DNA of 58,295 nucleotides from Chloroflexota bacterium (GCA_020850535.1 JADZEM010000071.1:1-58295); one strand, 5' to 3'. Positions 26,060 to 34,631 are shown, counted from the stretch's first letter. Numbers and translations are program-made. Notes: generated from the letters alone by a model not told the origin.

Positions 26060-26283
26060 CGGCCGGTCACGCGAAGCTCGCTGAAGGCGAAGGCCAGCCG
26101 ACGCGGCCGTGCGTAGGCATTGATCGCCGCGCCAACCGTCATTTGCACGGCGGCGTGATCCCAACCCGGAGACATCTTCTCCGTCACCACCCCCTGCGCG
26201 TACTCCAGGATCGGGTCGTGCTCGTACCTGGCCAGGAACTCGTCCAGGGTCATCTGCTCTGAGGCTATCGACATGGTGGGCAC
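26056..26283 (-). pseudogene. Truncated Uma2 (DUF820) family fragment
   Basis: A 75-residue open frame with the Uma2 N-terminal pattern: MTLDEFLARYEHDP, ILEYAQGVVTEKMSPG, then FSELRVTG. Full Uma2 proteins have about 180-190 residues and carry the Asp and Glu-x-Lys nuclease residues in the missing part (compare the complete copy at 38404). The stop overlaps the start of the aldo/keto reductase gene. It is probably a remnant, though it could supply translation to the next gene. The start may be the GTG at 26283 or the ATG at 26274. Confidence 0.65.
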
Positions 26284-26415
26284 CCCCAGGCGCGCTCACT
26301 CTATCGTACCGCTCCGGCGCGGGGCACAATCCGCGCCGACAGCGCCGGCCATGGTACAAAATCGATTTCGTCGACACCGTTTGGTCTGACCACGCCTCAG
26401 AGGAGACGCCCCCAC

Positions 26416-27342
26416 ATGCGGTACACCACCTTCGGACGGACCGGCCTCACCGTCTCGCGGCTCTCGATGGGCTGCAATCGGCTCGGCGATCCTGGCGCCG
26501 ACCCGGCTCAGTGGCCGCCTCTGGTCCGCAAGGCGCTCGACCTGGGCGTCACGTTCTTCGACACCTCCGAGAACTACAACGAGAGCCGCAGCGAGTCTGT
26601 CCTCGGGGAGGCCATCAGCGGCTACGATGGTCCGACCGTCATCGCCACCAAGGGCGGCTTCGGAACCGGCGCAGGCATCATCCGCGACTTCTCGGCCGAA
26701 GCGATCCTGCGCGGCGCGCGCGGCAGTCACGAGCGGCTGCGCCGCAAGAGCATCGAGCTGTACATGCTCCACAGCCCGACCGTCGAGCAGTTGGAGCAGT
26801 CCACCTACCCTGACGCCATCGAGCAGCTCAAGGCCGAAGGCACGATCGACTACTTCGGCATCTCGACCTCGAACCACGCCTCGGGCATCTGGGCCATCGA
26901 GCACGGCGCGGACTTCCTCCAGATCGAGTACGACATGCTCAACCCGACCGCCGAGGCTGAGCTGCTGCCGCTCGCGATCGAGCGCAACATCGGCATCATG
27001 ATCCGGACACCGCTGGCTCGTGGCCTGCTGAGCGGCAAGTTCGCGGCGGGCCAGCCGATCCCGGCCGAGCAGCAGTGGCGTCGCCCGACCGGCGATCAAC
27101 TCCAGCTACGCCTCGACCGTATCGAGCAGCTCCGCTTCCTGATCCGGCCGGGTCAGACGCTGGCGCAGGCGGCGCTGCGCTGGCTGCTGGCCCAGCCCGG
27201 CGTCCACTGTGTGATCCCCGGCGCGCGCACCGTCGAGCAGCTTGAGGACAACATCAGCGCCATCGACGGGGACATCACCGAGCACGAGCTGGCCCGCGTC
27301 AAGGAGATCCAGGCCGGCTGGTGGAAGGACGGTCGCTGGTAG
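26416..27342 (+). CDS. Aldo/keto reductase, tandem copy 1
   Basis: A 308-residue AKR-family oxidoreductase with tetrad Asp49 and Tyr54 (FFDTSENYN), Lys79 (IATKGG) and His119 (YMLHSP), and an NADP phosphate-binding C-terminal region GVHCVIPGARTVEQLEDN. ATG at 26416 follows GAGGAGA by 9 bases. A close paralog follows after 168 bases. These enzymes reduce aldehydes or keto-sugars; given the acid-sugar and sugar ABC genes nearby, a sugar substrate is plausible but unproven. Confidence 0.92.
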   Translation: MRYTTFGRTGLTVSRLSMGCNRLGDPGADPAQWPPLVRKALDLGVTFFDTSENYNESRSESVLGEAISGYDGPTVIATKGGFGTGAGIIRDFSAEAILRGARGSHERLRRKSIELYMLHSPTVEQLEQSTYPDAIEQLKAEGTIDYFGISTSNHASGIWAIEHGADFLQIEYDMLNPTAEAELLPLAIERNIGIMIRTPLARGLLSGKFAAGQPIPAEQQWRRPTGDQLQLRLDRIEQLRFLIRPGQTLAQAALRWLLAQPGVHCVIPGARTVEQLEDNISAIDGDITEHELARVKEIQAGWWKDGRW

Positions 27343-27510
27343 CACACCGGGCGCGGCGAGCCCCCGCCACCCCCGCTGACCGACCGACGCGACGTGGTAC
27401 AAGACCGTGGCAGCCAGAGGCCGTCGTCTCCGGCTCCCAGCACGAACTGACGCGATCCGCTGACGCCGGACCCCACTGGGGTCTGGCGTCGCGCTTTGGA
27501 GTCACCCGCT

Positions 27511-28443
27511 ATGCGCTACACCACCTTCGGACGGACCGGCCTCGACGTCTCGCGGCTCTCGATGGGCTGCAACCGCCTCGGCGACGATGGCGCCGACCCG
27601 GCCCAGTGGCCGCCGCTCGTCCGGCGGGCCCTGGAGATGGGCGTCACCTTCTTCGACACCTCGAACAGCTACAACCAGGGGCGCAGCGAGGAGGTTCTGG
27701 GCGAGGTCACCAGCGCCTGGCCCACCCCGACGGTCGTCGCGACCAAGGGCGGCGTCCCGGTCATGACCAACGACTACCCCAACCGCGAGTTCTCGGCCGA
27801 GACGATCCAGCAAGTCGCCGAGGACAGCCTCAAGCGGCTGCGGCGTGACGCCATCGACCTGTACATGCTGCACAGCCCGAGCGTCCGGCAACTGGAGACG
27901 CACACCTGGGCGAAGGCCATCGACCGGCTCAAGGCCGACGGGAAGGTCCGCTACTTCGGCATTTCGACCGATGACCATGCCTCGGGCGTCTGGGCCATCA
28001 ACCACGGGGCGGACTTCCTCCAAATCGAGTACGACATCCTCGACCCCTCCGCCGAGGATGAGCTGCTGCCGCTGGCCCGCAAGCACGACATCGGCATCAT
28101 GATCCGCACGCCCCTGGCGCGCGGCCTGCTGAGCGGCAAGTTCCCGTCCGGCCAGGCGATCCCGGCCGAGCAGCAGTGGCGTCGTCCGACCGGCGACCGG
28201 CTCTCGCTGCGGTTGGGCCGTGTGGACCAGTTGCGGTTCCTGGTGCGCGACGGGCAGACCCTCGCCCAGGCGGCGCTGCGCTGGCTGCTGGCCCAGCCCG
28301 GCGTCCACTGCGTCATCCCCGGCGCCCGCACCGTCGAGCAGCTTGAGGACAACATCCAGGCCATCGATGGCGACATCACCGCCGAGGAAGTCGCCAGGGT
28401 GGCCGAGCTGCAGCGTCAGTGGCGCGCTGAGGGCCGCTGGTAG
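27511..28443 (+). CDS. Aldo/keto reductase, tandem copy 2
   Basis: A 310-residue close paralog of the preceding gene. The two share MRYTTFGRTGL at the start, LARGLLSGKF in the middle and a near-identical C-terminus GVHCVIPGARTVEQLEDN. The tetrad is kept: FFDTSNSYN, VATKGG, YMLHSP. ATG at 27511 has GGAG 9 bases upstream. They differ in the 84-100 loop that borders the active site, which would fit divergence in substrate after duplication. Confidence 0.92.
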   Translation: MRYTTFGRTGLDVSRLSMGCNRLGDDGADPAQWPPLVRRALEMGVTFFDTSNSYNQGRSEEVLGEVTSAWPTPTVVATKGGVPVMTNDYPNREFSAETIQQVAEDSLKRLRRDAIDLYMLHSPSVRQLETHTWAKAIDRLKADGKVRYFGISTDDHASGVWAINHGADFLQIEYDILDPSAEDELLPLARKHDIGIMIRTPLARGLLSGKFPSGQAIPAEQQWRRPTGDRLSLRLGRVDQLRFLVRDGQTLAQAALRWLLAQPGVHCVIPGARTVEQLEDNIQAIDGDITAEEVARVAELQRQWRAEGRW

Positions 28444-28457
28444 GCTGAGGTCGCGCG

Positions 28458-29132
28458 ATGCCGCTCCAGAACCGCGTCACGCCGTTCGGCCTGCTCGTCG
28501 CCGTGCCCGAGCGCGGCACGCTGATGGGCAATCGCGGCATCCTGCACGACGCCGGGGGCCGCCTGCGCCGCCGCTGGGCCGGCCGGGCCTGGATCGCCTG
28601 CCTGCTCCAGTTCCGGGGCCGGCGCGGGCCGGTGATGGCCCCAGGCCACTACACGCGCCTCTTCTTTCTCGACGAGCCGACGACGCTGGCGGCCGGCCAC
28701 CGGCCCTGCGCCGAGTGCCGCCACGCCGACTTCGTGCGCTTCCGCGAGGCCTGGGCGGCTGGCAACGTCCACCTGGGCCTCGGATCGCGACCGCGCGCCG
28801 CCGAGATCGACCGCGTGCTGCACGCCGAGCGGGTGGGACCGGGCGGCCGTAAGCGCACCCATCCTGCCGACCTCGCCACGCTCCCCGACGGCGCGGTGGT
28901 GACGTTCGACGCTGCTCACTCCGCGAGCGCCATGCTCCCGGACACACGGGGCGCCGGCCCTGCCGATCCTGACGCCTGTCTCGTCTGGCAGCGGCGGCTC
29001 TGGCAGTGGACCCCTGGCGGCTACCGGGCGACGGATCGCCCGCTCGACGGCCCGGCCGCCCTGCTGACGCCACCGTCCATCGTCGCAGCGCTCGAAGCCG
29101 GCTACGCGCCGATGCCGCCCGCTGTCCCGTGA
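28458..29132 (+). CDS. Conserved protein of unknown function
   Basis: A 224-residue soluble protein starting 14 bases after the aldo/keto reductase stop, so probably co-transcribed. The first ~110 residues read like a widespread uncharacterised family: VTPFGLLVAVPERGTLMGNR, then PGHYTRLFFLDEPTTLAAGH and RPCAECRHADF. The His-x-Pro-Cys-x-x-Cys segment (80-87) might bind a metal. The last ~90 residues are less conserved. No function is known to me. Confidence 0.75.
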   Translation: MPLQNRVTPFGLLVAVPERGTLMGNRGILHDAGGRLRRRWAGRAWIACLLQFRGRRGPVMAPGHYTRLFFLDEPTTLAAGHRPCAECRHADFVRFREAWAAGNVHLGLGSRPRAAEIDRVLHAERVGPGGRKRTHPADLATLPDGAVVTFDAAHSASAMLPDTRGAGPADPDACLVWQRRLWQWTPGGYRATDRPLDGPAALLTPPSIVAALEAGYAPMPPAVP

Positions 29133-29144
29133 TGCCGCCGTCGC

Positions 29145-30332
29145 TCAGGTGACGCCGCCGACCACCGCAGGCCGCTGACGACGACGCCCCGCCAGCCACG
29201 CGGTCATCACGTCGCCCAGGCACGGCCGACCGATCAAGTAGCCCTGGATCTCGTCGCAGTCCAGCGACCGCGCGACGGCGAGCTGCCCGGCCGTCTCGAT
29301 CCCTTCGGCCACCACCCGCACCCCAACCCGGTGCGCCAGCGTGGTCACAGCGCTCACAATCGCCTGGTGCACCGTGTCACGCTCGATGTCTACGAGAAAT
29401 GCGCGGTCGATCTTGAGCGTCGAGACCGGGAAGCGCGAGAGGTACGCCAGCGACGAGTAGCCGGTCCCAAAGTCGTCTACAGCCAGGTGGACGCCGAGCG
29501 CCCGCAACTGGCCGAGCGCCTCCAGCGTCGACTCAGCGTGCTCCGCGACAACGCTCTCGGTCAGCTCCAGTTCGAGCGAGGCCGGGTCGATGCCGGACTC
29601 GGCCAGCAGCGCGGCCACCAGCGACGGCAGATCGCCATACTGGATCTGCCGCGCCGAGATGTTCACGCAGATGCGGTCCGGGGCCACACCGTCACGCTGC
29701 CACAGGGCCATCTGCTCGACGGCTCGGCGCAGCACCCACGCGCCCAGTGGCACGATCAGGCCGCTCTCTTCGGCCAGCGGGATGAACCGGTCGGGCGGGA
29801 TCAGCCCGTGCTCGACGTGCTCCCACCGCACCAGCACCTCGACGCCAAACGTGCCCGGCCCGGCCAGCCCGACGATCGGCTGAAAGTGCAGCAGCAGCTC
29901 GTCCTGCGCGATAGCCGACCGCAGCTCGGCCTCCAGGGCCGCGCGCCCGGCAAGCGCGGGCGAGTGCGGGGCGACGACGCTCAGCGCTCGCCCCACCAGC
30001 ACGCCGCCCCCGGCCCCCAGCGTGACGCCCAGCAGCAGGCCGCCCAGAATGGTCTCCTGCGCGAGACCTGCCGGCGCGTCCGTCAGCACGATCAGCATCA
30101 CGGCGACCGGCAGCAGCCCCGAGATCGCGCAGGCAGCCAGCAGCCGCCAGTGCCATGGCGCACGGGCTGCCGAGTCCATCGCCGCATGGACACAGGCGGC
30201 CTGTCCCACGCTGGGCGCCGCCCCCGGCCACGGCGACGACGACCCGGCGCATGCCAGGGCGGCGGCCTGTTGGTGCGCGCCGGCCGGGATCCTATCGCGC
30301 GTTGGCGCGTGGCCTGTGTCGCCGTTCATCAC
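29145..30332 (-). CDS. EAL-domain cyclic-di-GMP phosphodiesterase-like protein, membrane anchored
   Basis: A 395-residue protein with two membrane segments (about 62-84 and 93-115) and a C-terminal EAL domain (130-380). The signature is EVL at 165-167 in place of EAL. Other catalytic signatures are present: VNISARQ with Asn224, LELTES, DDFGTGYSSL (286-295), KIDRAF (Lys307) and EGIE (343-346). It should hydrolyse c-di-GMP to pGpG at the inner membrane face. There is no GGDEF domain. The start is GTG at 30332 or ATG at 30329. It is divergent from metX. Confidence 0.88.
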   Translation of the reverse strand: MMNGDTGHAPTRDRIPAGAHQQAAALACAGSSSPWPGAAPSVGQAACVHAAMDSAARAPWHWRLLAACAISGLLPVAVMLIVLTDAPAGLAQETILGGLLLGVTLGAGGGVLVGRALSVVAPHSPALAGRAALEAELRSAIAQDELLLHFQPIVGLAGPGTFGVEVLVRWEHVEHGLIPPDRFIPLAEESGLIVPLGAWVLRRAVEQMALWQRDGVAPDRICVNISARQIQYGDLPSLVAALLAESGIDPASLELELTESVVAEHAESTLEALGQLRALGVHLAVDDFGTGYSSLAYLSRFPVSTLKIDRAFLVDIERDTVHQAIVSAVTTLAHRVGVRVVAEGIETAGQLAVARSLDCDEIQGYLIGRPCLGDVMTAWLAGRRRQRPAVVGGVT

Positions 30333-30464
30333 GTGTTACGTGGGGATGTCAGAGCAGATTCGGTCGTTTCTCCCTGTTGCATCTCTGTGTCAACTCGGTC
30401 AGGGCGAAGCGGTCGTACCTGCTCGCGGCGGCGCTTCATCATGTGACCAGCGTACCGCGTCGCG

Positions 30465-31901
30465 GTGCAGGAAACTGTGCCGTGGGGGATTGTCGGCCTG
30501 TTCGCCCAGCCCCTAGACTCACCGTCAACACGAGCGCACCAGCTGCCGGGCAGGAGGCCCGAGCAGCCGGAGGAGCGCAGCCTGAGGAGCACCCCCATCA
30601 GCACGACCCAGCCGCTGGCTCCTGCCACCCGCCCGCCACGCCCTCGTCGTCGGCCGCTGGCGGATGACGCCGGCTCGGCGGGCGTCGTCAGCACGCGCTA
30701 CGTGACGTTCGGTTCCGTGGAGCGTCCGCTGCTCCTGGAACGCGGCGGGCAGCTGGGGCCGGTCACGCTCGCCTACGAGACGTACGGCACGCTGGCCCCG
30801 GACGGCGGCAACGCGATCCTGGCCTGCCACGCACTCTCGGGCGACGCGCACGCGGCCGGCTGGAGCACCGAAACAAACGCCCCGAGCGCCGTAGACGGCA
30901 TGGGGGCGGACGACAAGGGCATCGTTGCACGCGGCGGGCTGGGCTGGTGGGACGGCATGATCGGCCCCGGCAAGGCGTTCGACACGACCGAGTACTTCGT
31001 GATCTGCTCGAACGTCATCGGAAGCTGCCGTGGCTCAACCGGCCCCGCCTCGACCGACCCGGCCAGCGGACGGCCCTACGGCTCACGCTTTCCGCTGGTC
31101 ACGGTCGGCGATATGGTCCGCGCCCAACGCGAGCTGCTCCGGCAGCTCGGCGTCGAACGGCTGCTGGCGGTCGCCGGCGGCTCGCTGGGCGGCAACCAGG
31201 CGCTGGAGTGGACCATCGCCTTCCCGGAGCTGGTCGGCGGGTGCGTCGCCATCGCCACCTGCGCCAGCCTGAGCCCGCAGGGCATCGCCTGGAACGAGAT
31301 CGGGCGGCAGGCGATCGTGGCCGATCCAGCCTGGAAGGGCGGCGACTACTACGACGGCCCGCAGCCGGCGCTCGGGCTGGCGGTGGCGCGGATGATCGGG
31401 CACGTCACCTACCTGAGCGAGCAGTCGATGATGGCGAAGTTCGGGCGCGAGCGACGCCTGCCAGACCCGTCGCACCTCGCACGGGAGCACGTCGCGACGG
31501 CCGCCCACGGGGATCCTACGCTCGGCCCGTTCGAGGTGGAGAGCTACCTGCACTACCAGGGTCAGCGGTTCGTGGACCGGTTCGACGCCAACGCGTACCT
31601 CGCCATCAGCCGCGCCATCGACGAGTTCGATCTGGCGGCGGCCTGGGGGCACGGCTCGCTGGCGAAGGCGTTCGAGCGGGCGCGCGCGACGTTCCTGGCG
31701 CTCTCGTTCAGCTCGGACTGGCTCTATCCGCCGCATGAGTCGCAGCGGATCGCCGAGGCGCTCCGAGAGGCCGGCCGCGAGGTGACCTACCGCAACCTCA
31801 AATCGGGGTACGGCCACGACGCCTTCCTGCTGGAAGAGGGCCGCCAGACGAGCCTGATCCGGCCGTTCCTGGCCCGCCTGCGGGAGCAGACCCGCCGCTG
31901 A
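30465..31901 (+). CDS. metX: Homoserine O-acyltransferase (MetX)
   Basis: An alpha/beta-hydrolase that acylates L-homoserine in methionine synthesis. Numbered from GTG 30465, the triad is Ser240 in GGSLGGNQALEW, Asp418 in SSDWLYPP and His451 in GYGHDAFLL. The oxyanion and family motif CHALSGDAHAAGW is at 121-133. The homologous part begins at TRYVTFGS (residue 77), leaving a Pro/Arg-rich N-terminus of doubtful reality. No ATG, GTG or TTG occurs in frame between codon 5 and GTG 30702, although SD-like GAGGAG sequences lie at about 30570-30590. The true start is uncertain. Confidence 0.9.
   Translation: MQETVPWGIVGLFAQPLDSPSTRAHQLPGRRPEQPEERSLRSTPISTTQPLAPATRPPRPRRRPLADDAGSAGVVSTRYVTFGSVERPLLLERGGQLGPVTLAYETYGTLAPDGGNAILACHALSGDAHAAGWSTETNAPSAVDGMGADDKGIVARGGLGWWDGMIGPGKAFDTTEYFVICSNVIGSCRGSTGPASTDPASGRPYGSRFPLVTVGDMVRAQRELLRQLGVERLLAVAGGSLGGNQALEWTIAFPELVGGCVAIATCASLSPQGIAWNEIGRQAIVADPAWKGGDYYDGPQPALGLAVARMIGHVTYLSEQSMMAKFGRERRLPDPSHLAREHVATAAHGDPTLGPFEVESYLHYQGQRFVDRFDANAYLAISRAIDEFDLAAAWGHGSLAKAFERARATFLALSFSSDWLYPPHESQRIAEALREAGREVTYRNLKSGYGHDAFLLEEGRQTSLIRPFLARLREQTRR
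30490..30519 (+). promoter_or_regulatory. Candidate promoter inside the metX 5' region
   Basis: TTGTCG (30490-30495) and TAGACT (30514-30519) are separated by 18 bases and form a plausible -35/-10 pair. If real, transcription starts near 30526 and the GTG at 30465 cannot be the start codon. Confidence 0.35.
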
Positions 31902-31959
31902 CCGCCCGTCCGGTTCCGTAGCGATACGCTCCACGGCCGACCCAGGCGCCAGACATACC

Positions 31960-31987
31960 GAAGCGCGGGCCTCACGGCCCGCGCTTC
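31960..31987. terminator. Hairpin between metX and the convergent amt operon
   Basis: A perfect 12-bp stem (GAAGCGCGGGCC with GGCCCGCGCTTC) closes on a TCAC loop. It is centred between the metX stop and the end of the amt operon on the other strand. There is no T-run; it is probably bidirectional. Confidence 0.65.
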
Positions 31988-32040
31988 ACAAACGGTCCGC
32001 CGTCGACGGGGAGCGGCGTGCCAGCGCCGCCCCTGCCAGA

Positions 32041-32166
32041 CTACACCCGGACCGGCGCTCCGTGCGGCACGACCGCGCCAGCCTCGTTCGTCGCCGGCAG
32101 CGCAACCCAGCTGGCGATCAGGGCGAAGAAGGAGATCAGCGACGCGGCGAGGATGATGCTGTCCAT
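32041..32166 (-). CDS. Small single-pass membrane peptide downstream of amt
   Basis: A 41-residue ORF starting at ATG 32166, with GGGAGA 9 bases upstream, and ending in TAG at 32041. It reads MDSIILAASLISFFALIASW and continues with a short polar tail. Residues 4-23 form one hydrophobic helix. It is 81 bases after the amt stop on the same strand, so probably co-transcribed, where many bacteria have glnK. No family is recognised. A small subunit or modulator of the transporter is a reasonable guess. The good ribosome binding site and helix argue for a real gene. Confidence 0.55.
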   Translation of the reverse strand: MDSIILAASLISFFALIASWVALPATNEAGAVVPHGAPVRV

Positions 32167-32247
32167 CTGAAGGTCTCTCCCAATCAAGGTGTGCGCGCGG
32201 AGCGCAAGGCGTCGAGCGGAGCGCTTTCTGTACGTCTGTGGTTCAGA

Positions 32248-33534
32248 CTAGAGCTGGTAGGCAGGCTCGCCGTGCTGCGAGAGATCGAGGCCCAGGACCT
32301 CTTCCTGCTCGGGGACACGGAGGCCGATGATCGCGTCGACAAGCTTGAGGATGATGAAGGTCATCACCCCGCAGAAGACCCAGGCCACCACGACCGTGAT
32401 CAACTGCGTGACGAACAGGCTGGGATTGCCGTACAGGAGGCCGTCCTTGCCCGCCGGGTTGACGGCGGCCGAGGCGAAGATACCCGTCGCGATGGCGCCC
32501 CAGGTGCCGCCGATGCCGTGCACCGCCCAGACATCCAGCGCGTCGTCGACCCGCAGCCGCTCGCGGAGCTGGATCGCGAAGTAGCAGACCACGCCGCCAC
32601 CGAGGCCGATCAGGATGGCCGAGGTCGGGGTCACGAATCCGGCCGCGGGGGTGATCGCCACCAGGCCCGCGACAGCGCCCGCCGCTGCACCGAGCACGCT
32701 CGGGTGGCCCTTGTGCGCCCAGGCGACCGTCACCCAGGCCAGCGCACCCATCGCCGCCGCCGTGTTCGTGGTCACGAAGGCCGTCGCCGCGAGGCCGTTC
32801 GCCCCGAGCGCGCTGCCAGCGTTGAACCCGAACCAGCCGAACCAGAGCAGGCCAGCGCCAAGCACTGTCATGGTGAGATCGTGCGGCTCCATCTTCTCCT
32901 TGCCCAGGCCAACGCGGTGGCCGAGGACTGTCGCGGCGACGATGGCCGAGACGCCCGAGGAGATGTGGACGACGAGACCGCCAGCAAAATCGAGCGCGCC
33001 GAGCGCCCGGATCCAGCCGAGCTTCTCGTTCGGGCCGCCGACATCGGTGCCCGCCCAGACCCAGTGGCAGAGCGGCGCGTAGACGAACGTTGCCCACAGG
33101 AGGCTGAACAGCACGAACGCCTTGAAGCGCTTGCGCTCGGCGAAGGCGCCCGTGATGAGCGCTGGTGTGATGATGGCGAACATCATCTGGAACGCCATGA
33201 AGGCGTAGTGCGGAATGGTGGCCGCGTAGTCTGCGTTGGGCTCAACGCCGACACCATTCAGGCCAACCCACTGCAGCCCACCGATGAACCCGCCGATGGA
33301 CGGGCCGAAAGCCAGGCTGTATCCCCAAAGAACCCATTCGACACTGATAAGGCCGAGGATAAAGAACGAGTGCATGAGCGTCGACAGGACGTTCTTCGGG
33401 CGGACCAGTCCGCCGTAGAAGAGCGCCAGGCCCGGAGTCATCAGCATGACGAGCGCGGCGGATGCCAGCACCCACGCAGTGTCTCCTGCCGACTGGGCGG
33501 CCTTTACTGCCGCTTCCAGTTCTTCTGGGCTCAT
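32248..33534 (-). CDS. amt: Ammonium transporter (Amt/MEP family)
   Basis: A 428-residue, 11-segment membrane channel for ammonium. Recognisable family segments are GLALFYGGLVRPKNVLSTLM, WVLWGYSLAFG, GALDFAGGLVVHISSG with the first pore His, LLWFGWFGFNAGSALGAN, and DDALDVWAVHGIGGTWGAI with the second conserved His. The C-terminal tail GLDLSQHGEPAYQL contains the usual regulatory end. ATG at 33534 follows GGGAGGG by 11 bases; an upstream in-frame start would cross a terminator and is not supported. A 41-residue membrane ORF follows. Confidence 0.95.
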   Translation of the reverse strand: MSPEELEAAVKAAQSAGDTAWVLASAALVMLMTPGLALFYGGLVRPKNVLSTLMHSFFILGLISVEWVLWGYSLAFGPSIGGFIGGLQWVGLNGVGVEPNADYAATIPHYAFMAFQMMFAIITPALITGAFAERKRFKAFVLFSLLWATFVYAPLCHWVWAGTDVGGPNEKLGWIRALGALDFAGGLVVHISSGVSAIVAATVLGHRVGLGKEKMEPHDLTMTVLGAGLLWFGWFGFNAGSALGANGLAATAFVTTNTAAAMGALAWVTVAWAHKGHPSVLGAAAGAVAGLVAITPAAGFVTPTSAILIGLGGGVVCYFAIQLRERLRVDDALDVWAVHGIGGTWGAIATGIFASAAVNPAGKDGLLYGNPSLFVTQLITVVVAWVFCGVMTFIILKLVDAIIGLRVPEQEEVLGLDLSQHGEPAYQL

Positions 33535-33610
33535 AGGGCCGTAGTCCCTCCCGCTGGTGATACGTGAAGAGTAGGCCTGTTTCAAACCCACGCCAACGGG
33601 CGTCCCGTAC

Positions 33611-33652
33611 AGAAAAGAAAAACGGGCCTTGTGCATTTCGCACAAGGCCCGT
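33611..33652 (-). terminator. Rho-independent terminator
   Basis: A perfect 13-bp stem (33622-33634 with 33640-33652) with loop ATTTC is followed on the minus strand by a T-rich tract (33611-33621). It terminates the 33696-34529 gene just before the amt transcription unit. Confidence 0.92.
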
Positions 33653-33695
33653 TGTCGCCTCCGACGAAACTCGTCGGCGTTCTCGAAGGGAGCAG

Positions 33696-34529
33696 CTAGT
33701 TACGGCCTCGCGGGCCACGCTGGCCGGCGCCCTGACCGGGCGTCCTGTCCAACATGGCGTCAATGTTCGCCGTCATGCGCTCCGTCATCTGCTTGGCCTG
33801 GTCGGCCGTCAGGCGGCCCGCGGCCACCGCCTCGTCGATCCGAGCCTGGTGCGCTTCGAGCAGCTTCGCCTTGAGCGTGTCACGGCTGATGCCCTTCGCC
33901 TCGGCCACCTGCGCGAGGCTCTTGCCAGCCATCATCTCCGTGCGAAGCTCCTGCGGAGTCATCCCCAGGATGTTGGCGATATCCTGCGGGCCGCCCTGCC
34001 GCATGCCCGGACCGCCCTGCTGACCCTGACCCTGGCGCGGGCCCGGTCCCTGGCGCGGACCCATGCCCTGCTGGGGGCCGCCCTGGCGCGGACCCATCCC
34101 CTGCGGGCCCATACCCTGCCGTGGACCCTGGCCGTTCTGGATCGCCTGGATCAGCTGGTTGGCGCGGTCCTGATCGAGCTTGCCATCCGCCACGGCCTTG
34201 TTGATCAGGTCGATGCGGGCCTGCTTCTGCGCCTCCTGCAGCTGTGTCGAGCTGACGCCCAGCCGCCCGGCCAGGGCGTCCTGGTACGCCTGATGCATCT
34301 GTTCGCGCTGCTGCTGGTCGCCCTGCTGCATGCCCCGGCCACCGCGCGGCCCTGGCTTCGTGGCTGGCGTCGGCGTGGCTGCCTGCTGCAGCTGCGTCAG
34401 CCCGGCCACGTCGGTGGCGGCCCAGGCCGAGCCAGACGGGAGCACCATGCTGGTGCCGGCGATCGCTGCGATCAGGGCCAGCGAGGCGCCCGCCGCCGCG
34501 ATCCTGGTCTTGGTCGTTCGTGCGTTCAT
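33696..34529 (-). CDS. Secreted Gln/Gly/Met-rich protein with repeated helical motifs
   Basis: A 277-residue protein with a signal peptide (about 10-38, ending SAWA). Two related helical units (about 82-133, YQDALAGRLGVSSTQLQEAQ and following; and 181-262, PQDIANILGMTPQELRTEM and following) flank a low-complexity centre of MGPRQG-type repeats (135-178). The unit pattern, a short LGV/LGM helix then an IDxAVAxGKLTxxQA hairpin, occurs in exported DUF2680-like proteins of unknown role. It ends in a strong terminator. The promoter region carries two TGCTAACG direct repeats. Confidence 0.75.
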   Translation of the reverse strand: MNARTTKTRIAAAGASLALIAAIAGTSMVLPSGSAWAATDVAGLTQLQQAATPTPATKPGPRGGRGMQQGDQQQREQMHQAYQDALAGRLGVSSTQLQEAQKQARIDLINKAVADGKLDQDRANQLIQAIQNGQGPRQGMGPQGMGPRQGGPQQGMGPRQGPGPRQGQGQQGGPGMRQGGPQDIANILGMTPQELRTEMMAGKSLAQVAEAKGISRDTLKAKLLEAHQARIDEAVAAGRLTADQAKQMTERMTANIDAMLDRTPGQGAGQRGPRGRN

Positions 34530-34597
34530 GTGGGAGTCTCCAGTGCCAGGCGGCGTCGCCGTTCGGGGCGTTTCATCCGCGCGCTCCTGACACTTGA

Positions 34598-34603
34598 ATC
34601 GTA
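34598..34603 (-). promoter_or_regulatory. -10 element of the secreted-protein gene
   Basis: TACGAT on the minus strand lies about 70 bases before the start codon and just downstream of the TGCTAACG direct repeats, giving a sensible promoter layout. Confidence 0.4.
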
Positions 34604-34612
34604 GTGTTGAAT

Positions 34613-34631
34613 TGCTAACGACCTGCTAACG
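34613..34631. promoter_or_regulatory. Direct repeats TGCTAACG with 11-bp period
   Basis: Two perfect TGCTAACG copies (34613-34620 and 34624-34631) lie one helical turn apart, near the -35 position of the minus-strand gene. OmpR/PhoB-type response regulators bind repeats with this spacing. Confidence 0.5.

Noticed and set aside
30520-30600. SAM or SAH riboswitch upstream of metX
   Set aside because: The GC-rich leader has short stems but none of the conserved SAM/SAH riboswitch core sequences that I know.
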